Below the pieces are notes generated by a model that was given only the letters and a program-made list of their open reading frames with translations, had not been told where the DNA came from and did no database searches. From Sphingobacterium sp. CZ-UAM (GTDB taxonomy: Bacteria; Bacteroidota; Bacteroidia; Sphingobacteriales; Sphingobacteriaceae), in assembly GCF_002000245.1 (NCBI RefSeq), contig NZ_MTCM01000002.1, forward strand, positions 682,001 to 746,000: 64,000 nt of DNA. Direction: 5' to 3'. A program made the position numbers and the translations under genes. Shown piece after piece: positions 8,436-14,998 of the stretch (position 1 is the stretch's first letter; each line of letters begins with the position of its first letter).

Positions 8436-9581
8436 TTAGTTTATTTTAGAACAATTGGTTGACAGATCACCCACCAATATATTAAAAAAGTTTGTCGATG
8501 TTGAATTAAACTGACCAATTGCACCACAACCGATTACCCAATGTTTTAATCCAGGGGCACTAGTAGCAAAAGCCTTATCGTCAGCACCAACATTATGAGA
8601 TACACCGTTAGTGCCGTCTTGTCGACATGGTGTATGTGTGTGAATGGAAGCGGTGATCGGTATAAAATATTTCCCGGCTGAATGTATAATGCCTGTATAC
8701 GTACCCGCTGGTGCACCTTGTGTATCGGGATAAGTAAAATAATAGGAAGTTGTTCCATCCGGATTGACATATTTATATGTGCCGCTGGCTTGGCCGCCGT
8801 CAAGCGCCAAAACATCAGTCATGATGAGCTGGTTATCGGCAGTTAAATACCCAAAAGTTTCATTGTTAGGGTAATTATTCCACATAAATTGTAATCCGGT
8901 ACATTTATCACGAAATTCTTTTAGGGGTTTATTTCCCAATGTATTGACAAGATTGCTCGAATTGAAGGAAGAGGGGCCTACTGAACCGCCTGTTCCAATA
9001 GGAAAAGTTCCAGTTGGGGGAGTTCCTGTACCACCGGTTCCCGTTCCACCTGTCCCAGTACCACCTGTCCCGGTACCACCAGTTCCAGGAGGATAAACAT
9101 CCACTACTGGCAGCTCAGTACCCATCAACACAATATTACGTTTGCCCGTAACAGCTTTCAGTGTGTATTTGTTACTTTCGTCAAAATAGCCTATGTCCAG
9201 CATTCTGCCATTTATGGTAAATGTTCCCACAGCTATTGAATCCTTTCGGACATATTCATATTGACGCACTAGTCCTATGTACGATCCGTCGTAATAGGTT
9301 ACCTGTAACTCCCGTGTGCTCTTTGCATCAGTTAATATCAAGGTGGTATAAAGGGTCGAATCTCCCTTTTTTTTGACAACCGTCCCGTTCCAGTCGGGTT
9401 TGTTCATGTTTGCAAAGGCCTGCGGGTTGTCGTTGGGCAGAAGCTGGCGCCCATACCATTTGGCCATTTCGGCCACATCTTCAGGAAGCCTGGTTTCAGG
9501 GATCCTTTCATCTTTACGGCAGGCATAGACCAGCCACAGTAAAAATACTGCTGACAGAACGTACTTTAAGTTTCTTTTCAT
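8436..9581 (-). CDS. Modular lipoprotein B: shared N-terminal half plus JAB/MPN-like domain
   Basis: This 381-residue protein has Cys21 in VYACRKDE and the shared segment to residue ~156 nearly identical to lipoprotein A. The junction is ELPVVDVYPPG, followed by a (GGTGT)n linker and TPPTGTFPIGTGGS, the latter also present in lipoprotein C. The C-terminal domain contains IHTHTPCRQDG (His314, His316), then GVSHNVGADDKAF (Ser328, Asp334/335) and LKHWVIGC, arranged like an MPN/JAB metallo-isopeptidase site. The activity is predicted only. It is under the GGGAC-N16-CGTC motif and followed after 8 nt by a secreted partner gene. The near-identity to the N-terminal half of A implies recent duplication with exchange of the 3' part. 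Confidence 0.75.
   Translation of the reverse strand: MKRNLKYVLSAVFLLWLVYACRKDERIPETRLPEDVAEMAKWYGRQLLPNDNPQAFANMNKPDWNGTVVKKKGDSTLYTTLILTDAKSTRELQVTYYDGSYIGLVRQYEYVRKDSIAVGTFTINGRMLDIGYFDESNKYTLKAVTGKRNIVLMGTELPVVDVYPPGTGGTGTGGTGTGGTGTGGTGTPPTGTFPIGTGGSVGPSSFNSSNLVNTLGNKPLKEFRDKCTGLQFMWNNYPNNETFGYLTADNQLIMTDVLALDGGQASGTYKYVNPDGTTSYYFTYPDTQGAPAGTYTGIIHSAGKYFIPITASIHTHTPCRQDGTNGVSHNVGADDKAFATSAPGLKHWVIGCGAIGQFNSTSTNFFNILVGDLSTNCSKIN
9031..9090 (-). repeat. 15-bp tandem repeat coding for the GGTGT linker
   Basis: Four consecutive 15-bp units of the type CCACCTGTCCCGGTA (plus strand) encode the Gly-Gly-Thr-Gly-Thr linker of lipoprotein B. The repeat number is likely to vary by slippage, changing linker length without breaking frame. 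Confidence 0.8.
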
Positions 9582-9710
9582 TTTAGTTCAATAATTGGTT
9601 TCAATTGTTTAATTTGACATTTGGCCTGTATAATATCTTTCTACAATAGCCTTTTCAAATCAATCCTGTCATCAGATGATAAGACGGTTGAACCTTAAGA
9701 TTGTCCCGAA
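9114..9710 (-). repeat. Direct repeat, copy 2 (N-terminal half and promoter of lipoprotein B)
   Basis: This is the counterpart of 7194-7790. Identity runs from the promoter motif through codon 156 and then ends abruptly at the linker. Confidence 0.85.
9683..9707 (-). promoter_or_regulatory. ECF-sigma-like promoter motif of lipoprotein B
   Basis: The minus strand reads GGGACA, 12 nt, AACCGTC. It lies about 100 nt before the ATG, as in lipoprotein A, and belongs to the set of five motifs with invariant spacing. Confidence 0.6.
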
Positions 9711-9736
9711 AAAATTTAAAATAATTTTTAAACAAA

Positions 9737-9937
9737 TTAAGAAGCGGCTAAATCCTTCTTTTTTGGTTCAGAATAACGCACGATTTGTTTTGCCGAATCC
9801 GCCATTGCTACTAACGGTTCATTTACTCCTACAGCACTGTGAAATGTAGAAAGTATTAAGGATAGTAGCGTTTCAATATTAATTATACCACTTCTTCGTA
9901 ATGAATTTATTTTGCCTTGATTCTCAACTTTTATTCT
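9737..9937 (-). pseudogene. Open frame without a start codon, possible gene remnant
   Basis: On the minus strand 66 codons are open between a TAG at 9938-9940 and a TAA at 9737-9739. They read INSLRRSGIINIETLLSLIL, then STFHSAVGVNEPLVAMADSA and end KKDLAAS, a coding-like composition. The only ATG is internal and would leave 22 residues. It may be the 3' end of a decayed gene; I do not recognise it. Confidence 0.25.
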
Positions 9938-10000
9938 CTAAAAATCTTTTGCTGGAGGTGCTTAAATTTTTGGGAAGCAGCATTGGGGAGGTCACCTAAA

Positions 10001-10043
10001 AATCCCACTCACTTGAAACTTGAAGGGTTTGGTGAGCGGGATT
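10001..10043 (-). terminator. Hairpin after the lipoprotein C operon
   Basis: Arms AATCCCACTCAC and GTGAGCGGGATT pair with one A/C mismatch around a loop of about 19 nt. It lies 30 nt past the stop codon of 10073-10513 and is a likely transcript end. Confidence 0.5.
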
Positions 10044-10072
10044 AAATGTTGATTAAGTTATTCTAATTGTCT

Positions 10073-10513
10073 CTAATCTTCAAGTTCCTTTTCGAGTTCG
10101 ATCTTTCTTCGGAAATAAGTGCGCTGTGTGTCGTGATCTATATCTACGATTAGATTTTCATAGGCATGTTTATCAGAGCACAGTTCAGGATAACCAAAGA
10201 TTGCCTGCACAAATGGATAAATGTTTTCATCTTTTTCTACTAACCTAAAATGCCAATTAAGATTTACTTTTGGCACAATAATTTCGAATAGCTGACAAGG
10301 ACAGCATGCAATAAACCCCTCGTCGTCAATTAAATAGCCCTGATGGTCTTTGTAAACGATCAATCCCATTACTAAATATTCCTTGCCAACGACTATTGGA
10401 TAGTTTGATTTAGCAGAAGCGCCAAATCTTCCAAATATATCTTGATTATATATTTCACTATACTCAAAAATGCGCAAACTGGATCCTGTATTATTTATAC
10501 AACGTATTATCAT
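10073..10513 (-). CDS. Cytoplasmic partner protein of lipoprotein C, immunity-like
   Basis: This 146-residue protein starts MIIRCINNTGSSLRIFEYSE and has no signal peptide or membrane segment. The segment NYPIVVGKEYLVMGLIVYKD followed by GYLIDDEGFIACCPCQLFEI is typical of a family of small Bacteroidota proteins found beside polymorphic toxin genes; I recall the pattern but cannot verify it here. The end is charged (RRKIELEKELED). It begins 16 nt after lipoprotein C. Unlike the partners of A and B it stays in the cytoplasm, which would fit an effector domain acting there. The immunity role is inference. Confidence 0.6.
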   Translation of the reverse strand: MIIRCINNTGSSLRIFEYSEIYNQDIFGRFGASAKSNYPIVVGKEYLVMGLIVYKDHQGYLIDDEGFIACCPCQLFEIIVPKVNLNWHFRLVEKDENIYPFVQAIFGYPELCSDKHAYENLIVDIDHDTQRTYFRRKIELEKELED

Positions 10514-10529
10514 ATAATTCTTAAAACTA

Positions 10530-11861
10530 TTAATTTACAAATTTAAAATCATCAATTGCTATTAAAACTCTATTCACGTGTTTGCCAACATAATGTATTG
10601 TAATTTTGGTTCCATCCGGTCTATAATGAATATATTGCATTTTGTCCCAACCCAACCAACGGGGATCTCCCATTCCAGTCATTGCAATAGTGCCTCGAGT
10701 GGGATCTGACATTATCTCCTTCATAGCCAATAGTTCATCTAAGTTATTAGCTGTCGTCCTACCTGTTGAACCCAAACCTGAAGGTTGTAATTCAAAAGTA
10801 TTGACACCGATACCATACAATACATGTGTTAAATATGCATAATATGCAGGATCCTGTATAGCACTGGCCCATGAACCGGTAAGGCCAGCGAAAAAGTCTC
10901 CTGATGCCATTTGTATCTGGGAGTGGGAAGGAATGCCATTAAAATAGAAAGCATTTGCCGCTGCACTGTACAATGTATAATTGTTTTGAAACTTACTTAG
11001 GGCATCCGCACGAACAATGTATTCAATACCGAAAGTCGTATTCCGAGAAGCTGAATAGAATTTTAATACGCCTTTGGAATCATAATGCGGTGTTAAGGTA
11101 TAATCACCCACTTTTATACTATTGGCACCTACAGAATAAGTTGAAGAGTTGAGTAACTTACTATTTTTATAACTTGCAATGAGATAAAATTCAATAGGAT
11201 CACCATTCAATCCGTTTTTTAAATTTGCTAAAACGTTGTCAAATTCGCTTTCCGAGAAGTAAGTGCTAGAGCTTGAACCGCCAGTTCCAATAGGAAAAGT
11301 TCCAGTTGGCGGAGTTACTGTACCACCGGTTCCCGTTCCACCTGACCCGGTACCACCAGTTCCCGGTGGATAAACATCCACAATTGGCAGTTCAGTTCCC
11401 ATCAACACAATATTGCGTTTGCCAGTAACAGCTTTCAGTGTGTATTTGTTATTTGCATCAAAATATCCAATATCAAGCATCCTTCCATTAATAGTAAAAC
11501 TGCCGACAGCGGTTGAATCCTTTCGTGCATATTCATACTGACGCACAAGTCCAGTGTAGGATTCATCATAATAAATAACCTGGAGCTCACGTACAATTTG
11601 TCCGTCTTTCAATAAGAGCGTTGTAAACAATGTTGAATCTCCCTTTTTCTTGACAACAGTTCCCCTCCAATCCGGTTTATTCATATTGGCAAATGCCTGC
11701 GGGTTTTCGTTGGGCATGATTTGCCTGTTGTACCATTCGGAGAGTGCATTGATTTCTTCAGAGATCGCTGGAGGTTGTTCGATTTGTAAGTCTTTTTTAC
11801 AGGCGTAAATAATTCCAAACAGACTGAGCACAACTAAGATTTTGACAAATATTGTCTTCAT
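10530..11861 (-). CDS. Modular lipoprotein C: shared N-terminal half plus unknown, toxin-like C-terminus
   Basis: This 443-residue protein has a signal peptide and a lipobox ending IYACKKD (Cys21). Residues to about 156 align with lipoproteins A and B (PNENPQAFANMNKPDWRGTV, GRMLDIGYFD), though diverged. The junction ELPIVDVYPPG, Gly/Thr linker and TPPTGTFPIGTGGS match B. The last ~245 residues are unique. The final stretch KMQYIHYRPDGTKITIHYVG followed by IDDFKFVN resembles the ends of some contact-dependent or polymorphic toxin domains in Bacteroidota (IHYV...DDFKF); catalytic residues are not evident. It is driven by a variant of the shared promoter motif and followed by a cytoplasmic small protein. 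Confidence 0.7.
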   Translation of the reverse strand: MKTIFVKILVVLSLFGIIYACKKDLQIEQPPAISEEINALSEWYNRQIMPNENPQAFANMNKPDWRGTVVKKKGDSTLFTTLLLKDGQIVRELQVIYYDESYTGLVRQYEYARKDSTAVGSFTINGRMLDIGYFDANNKYTLKAVTGKRNIVLMGTELPIVDVYPPGTGGTGSGGTGTGGTVTPPTGTFPIGTGGSSSSTYFSESEFDNVLANLKNGLNGDPIEFYLIASYKNSKLLNSSTYSVGANSIKVGDYTLTPHYDSKGVLKFYSASRNTTFGIEYIVRADALSKFQNNYTLYSAAANAFYFNGIPSHSQIQMASGDFFAGLTGSWASAIQDPAYYAYLTHVLYGIGVNTFELQPSGLGSTGRTTANNLDELLAMKEIMSDPTRGTIAMTGMGDPRWLGWDKMQYIHYRPDGTKITIHYVGKHVNRVLIAIDDFKFVN

Positions 11862-11892
11862 ACGTTAATAAATTAAGTTAATTCATTAACAG

Positions 11893-11917
11893 GACGGGTG
11901 AGAAATGAAATTGTCCC
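11893..11917 (-). promoter_or_regulatory. ECF-sigma-like promoter motif of lipoprotein C
   Basis: The minus strand reads GGGACA, 12 nt, ACCCGTC, keeping GGGAC-N16-CGTC although flanking bases differ from A and B. It is only about 32 nt from the ATG. Confidence 0.55.
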
Positions 11918-11979
11918 GATATAAGTGAAAATAATTTAAAGCGTGTTGTTAAAATCTGTTAGGAGACATGAAAATTAAT

Positions 11980-12668
11980 TTATAACAGCCCTATAAATTG
12001 TGTCTTCCTATCTATCAACAATCTATGCTTTTTGAGAACTTTATATAACTTGTCTTGTCCAATATTTATTCATTATTTCGGAAAGGAGTATATAGACATT
12101 TATAAAGCTTGTGGCCACCTAACCCAGGTAGTTCACGGCGAACCAAGCGAACCATTTCTACAGCCAGATTTTCCTGATCCGTATTGTCGTGAAGATGCCA
12201 AATATGATCATAATAAGCTTGTCGGCTTTTACCAAACAATTTACAAAGTGGCCCCACCCACATCCTTGTTACATGATTTTCTTTGATTAGCTTTATTATT
12301 TGGTACCACGCTTTTTCGGATCTCAATTTTATTCTCCTTTTCAGCATAGTCAATCATAAAGTTAAGACCGTAAATTAGTCCATTGGCTTTTTCTAAAGCT
12401 TTCTTCAGATCCTTGATCCGTTTTTTTAGAACAGTAACGTCTTTTGTTCCTGGCTTTTCTATTAATGTTACGGCTCCCTTTTCTAATTTGCGTTTATTAT
12501 TGCTAATCCAATTGATTAAGATCGTCATATTGGGTAGTCCGTATTTTTTGCAGTTTGTTCTACTGACACATTTTTATAGAGCACCAGCTCTACTAATTTC
12601 TCTTTAAATTCTTCTTCGAATTCAAATCGTGAAAAAGCTTTTTCATTTCTGTTTACGTTTTTAATCAA
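11980..12668 (-). pseudogene. Decayed IS3-family element (orfA and truncated orfB)
   Basis: Reading the minus strand, orfA begins around KNVNRNEKAFSRFEFEEEFK, loses one A in an A-run near 12550, and resumes as KKYGLPNMTILINWISNNKR, then LKKRIKDLKKALEKANGL and MIDYAEKENKIEIRK, the usual end of IS3-type orfA. The overlapping orfB reads MWVGPLCKLFGKSRQAYYDH and GLGGHKLYKCLYTPFRNNE, then is frameshifted near 12064 and goes on as GQDKLYKVLKKHRLLIDRK before stopping. The DDE catalytic domain is missing. The element is inactive. It sits just upstream of the promoter of lipoprotein C, between the lipoprotein cluster and the integrated element. Confidence 0.75.
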
Positions 12669-13036
12669 AACTGCAAAGCTATACACGTATAATACCCTAT
12701 CATAAGGCTCATTTTTGGTATATTGAGCAATATACTTTAAATCATATTCAATTCCTTAACAATAGGCCAGATAACTATATTAAATTTGGGGGAGGTAAAA
12801 AGAGGATTGCATAAAAAACTCCTGCCTGTCATTGGGAGATTGAAGCAGGAGTGTCATTATAAACCTAAATATGAAAGAATTCGTTAAAAGAAGGTGAAAT
12901 GTCTTGGCATCCTTTGTTACTTTAATATACAAAAAAAATGAAAACGTCAGACACATTTGCCAAAAATAATTTCTTATACTAAACAGATCATATCCATCTA
13001 TCTATGGGAAAAATATTTTTTCGTTAAATTAGGGCT
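12669..13036. other. Non-coding gap between IS3 remnant and next gene
   Basis: The stretch is AT-rich. The only structure seen is the hairpin at 12819-12853 followed by an 8-codon frame at 12871 (MKEFVKRR), too short to call. Confidence 0.5.
12819..12853. terminator. Hairpin ACTCCTGC/GCAGGAGT
   Basis: An 8-bp perfect stem with a 19-nt loop, preceded by an A-run and followed by TCATTATAA. It could end transcription from either side, or belong to a leader of the downstream gene. Confidence 0.35.
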
Positions 13037-13762
13037 ATGGCATTACACTACTTTAAACCCAGAAGAGCTTTCGATTTCAATCCCCATCCATTTGAACTGG
13101 GAACTATCATGGGACTCAAAAGGGGGTATGAAGACAATCATTTCCTACTGAAGATATACAGTATGAAAGAGGAATCTTTTGATGATTATTATCGTTACCA
13201 CCTGAAATATTATCTCTCGGATACAGACCGAACAGAAAAGGAGTTCTTTTCCCACCTTTGGTACATCGTTTCTACCAGGATAGATTACTTCAATAACCAG
13301 GATCCATTTTCCAAGAAACATCCACTTTACGTTTCCAATATCAAAAAGCTGAACGGATTTCTGGATTTCCTTTCACCAAAGGACAGGTGGAATATTCGTC
13401 CAAATGATATTCTTCTCAAAGAAAAAGATGAACTGATCGCAAAACTACGGGAGGAGAATAAAAAGTTATCCGATTTCACTATTAAACGCAAGATCGAAAT
13501 ATACGATGACTACCATACCACAGTAATTGATCTGTTTCAACAGATGCAAAAATTAAAGCTTCCTAACGGCGCTCCCCTGTTACGTAAGGATATGCTCAGC
13601 CCCTATTATAAAATTGTGTCCAATTATTTTAGCAACAACAAAAAGAAGATCAGTATAGACACTGCTAAGAATTATTTTGTAGGTAAAGATGATTCACAGA
13701 AAGAAGTAAAAATTCCAGAAGATCGGCAGCTGTTCGTCATCTTGCCTAAAAAGAAGGATTGA
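13037..13762 (+). CDS. Hypothetical protein of the integrated element
   Basis: This 241-residue soluble protein has no signal peptide. The N-terminal 120 residues are aromatic-rich (DDYYRYHLKYYLSDTDRTEK); residues 130-165 are a likely coiled coil (LKEKDELIAKLREENKKLSD). The C-terminal part, with SPYYKIVSNYFSNNKKKISI and DTAKNYFVGKDD, resembles small DNA-associated accessory proteins of Bacteroidota conjugative elements, but I cannot name the family. The ATG at 13037 follows an AT-rich leader. It precedes the HTH/BfmA module by about 130 nt on the same strand. Confidence 0.6.
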   Translation: MALHYFKPRRAFDFNPHPFELGTIMGLKRGYEDNHFLLKIYSMKEESFDDYYRYHLKYYLSDTDRTEKEFFSHLWYIVSTRIDYFNNQDPFSKKHPLYVSNIKKLNGFLDFLSPKDRWNIRPNDILLKEKDELIAKLREENKKLSDFTIKRKIEIYDDYHTTVIDLFQQMQKLKLPNGAPLLRKDMLSPYYKIVSNYFSNNKKKISIDTAKNYFVGKDDSQKEVKIPEDRQLFVILPKKKD

Positions 13763-13895
13763 TCCCATCCTGTTTGATCCCTGAACATGACCATCGTGCC
13801 GAGTTGGTCATCCAAACCTCCTCACAATAACCCAATTTTGTAGCATTGACCCGGTAATAACAGGGGCTTATATTGTTCAACAAAATTGGTATAGC

Positions 13896-14168
13896 ATGCT
13901 ATTAGACATCCTGACAAAAGAAGACCTGTCGCAGTTCAAGAAAGAACTGCTCGAAGAAATCAGACAGATCCTGACAAAAGAAAAAACTAACGAGAACAGG
14001 GAGTGGCTCCGCAGCCGTGAGGTAAGAAAAAAACTGAAAATATCTCCGGGTACACTACAGAACCTACGGATCACGGGCACCCTCCCATTCAAGAAAATCG
14101 GCGGTAGCATGTATTATCGTGCCAGCGATGTGGATAAGATGATGGAAGGAGGTGAAGGTAATGGATAA
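13896..14168 (+). CDS. Helix-turn-helix protein, excisionase/MerR-like (HTH_17)
   Basis: This 90-residue protein has a charged N-terminal helix (LTKEDLSQFKKELLEEIRQI) and then the HTH_17 pattern WLRSREVRKKLKISPGTLQ, LRITGTLPFKKIGGSMYYR and SDVDKMM. Small proteins like this accompany integrases and mobilisation genes of Bacteroidota elements and act as excisionases or regulators. Its 3' end overlaps the next gene by 8 nt, with an AAGGAGG sequence in the overlap, indicating translational coupling. Confidence 0.8.
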   Translation: MLLDILTKEDLSQFKKELLEEIRQILTKEKTNENREWLRSREVRKKLKISPGTLQNLRITGTLPFKKIGGSMYYRASDVDKMMEGGEGNG

Positions 14169-14478
14169 CAATATAGGTGATTATAACTTTAGCCGTTACT
14201 TTGAACATATCGCACAGGATAATAGACTCCTTCCGTCACACATCGGGCTGGTCATGGCACTTTTCTATTATCAGGGGAAGAACGATCCTCTGGATTTCTT
14301 CCATTCCAGCCGCAGGAAGCTGATGCATTTTTCACGGATACGTTCCATCGCTACCTATCACAGATGTCTCTCCGAACTTGTGCGGTATGGCTATCTTGAG
14401 TACATCCCTTCCTGGCATCCTACCAGGGCCAGCAGATTTAGGTTTATCGCTAACAATAATCCTGGTAGCAATGGTTAG
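14161..14478 (+). CDS. Small element protein, possible winged-helix regulator
   Basis: The start is placed at the ATG at 14161, which has an AAGGAGG sequence about 8 nt upstream; an in-frame GTG nine bases earlier is less likely. The ~105-residue product (MDNNIGDYNFSRYFEHIAQD) contains FYYQGKNDPLDFFHSSRRKL followed by SIATYHRCLSELVRYGYLEY and a basic end (SWHPTRASRFRF), a pattern expected for a winged-helix DNA-binding protein. Such genes typically lie between an HTH protein and bfmA-type mobilisation genes. The stop overlaps the start of the following bfmA-like frame by 8 nt. Confidence 0.65.
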   Translation: MDNNIGDYNFSRYFEHIAQDNRLLPSHIGLVMALFYYQGKNDPLDFFHSSRRKLMHFSRIRSIATYHRCLSELVRYGYLEYIPSWHPTRASRFRFIANNNPGSNG

Positions 14479-14756
14479 ACCAAATGAAAACGCAAGGTAC
14501 TCCCGCTTCCCTATGGAAGTGGGCTGCAGGCTTGAGCATATTTCCCGTAAGCTGGGTCGGACAAAGCGTCTACTGGTCATGCAGATGGTCGATTATTTCT
14601 ACAGGAGCAAGAAGGATCCTGCAGAACTGAATGACGAGGTTCTGAAAAAGGTACTTTCCAGTAGCGAACCGTATACTTTCATTTATCCGAAAACAAGAAG
14701 CGGTTCCCGCCTTGGTTCCTATGTATCCTCTGGTAGACGGGTCAAGTGCTCATTAA
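14471..14756 (+). pseudogene. BfmA/BtgA-like mobilisation protein, frameshifted
   Basis: From the ATG at 14471 the product reads VRPNENARYSRFPMEVGCRL, then HISRKLGRTKRLLVMQMVDY and KKDPAELNDEVLKKVLSS, matching the N-terminal part of BfmA/BtgA accessory mobilisation proteins. After SSSEPYTF the frame drifts into an unrelated tail, whereas the frame beside it continues FIRKQEAVPALVPMYPLVDG and stops at 14754-14756 after SSAH, as expected for the family's C-terminus. One indel near 14675-14690 therefore breaks the gene. No relaxase gene follows; the Fic operon is next, so the mobilisation module is both damaged and incomplete. Confidence 0.65.
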
Positions 14757-14790
14757 CAAAAATAATTTGTACAAACCTATATGTTTAATT

Positions 14791-14991
14791 TGAAAAATTT
14801 GTAGGCCGAGGCCTTTTTGAAGAGCTTAATCAGAAATTTTTGAAAAATAGTAACCATAGTTTTTCAATGGAAATCTGAAAAATCTTTATTTTTGTTTAAA
14901 TTAGTTGGAAAAATTTGCGAAAAGACACGTTGTTAGTCTGAAAAATTTATACCGACAAAATGATTGGCTATAATTAATTCCAAAAATTTGT
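14791..14991 (+). promoter_or_regulatory. Array of six TGAAAAATTTG-type repeats before the Fic gene
   Basis: Copies start near 14791, 14841, 14876, 14907, 14939 and 14980 (TGAAAAATTT, TGAAAAATAG, TGAAAAATCT, GGAAAAATTTG, TGAAAAATTT, CCAAAAATTTG), about 30-50 bp apart, filling the leader of the Fic gene. Repeats on one strand before an AbiEi-like/Fic gene fit an autoregulatory operator. The binding partner is inferred. Confidence 0.5.
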
Positions 14992-14998
14992 AAAGATC

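Noticed and set aside
12871-12897. Eight-codon frame MKEFVKRR as a leader peptide
   Set aside because: No attenuator-like alternative structure with the following gene could be shown.
12957-13151. Open frame of 64 codons overlapping the start of the 13037 gene
   Set aside because: Different frame, no recognisable motif; the 241-residue gene explains the stretch better.
12880-13900. Left copy of the tRNA-Glu 3' end as the far border of the element
   Set aside because: No repeat of TAGCCCGTAGGGGAATCG was seen left of the integrase; the border may lie outside the window or be eroded.
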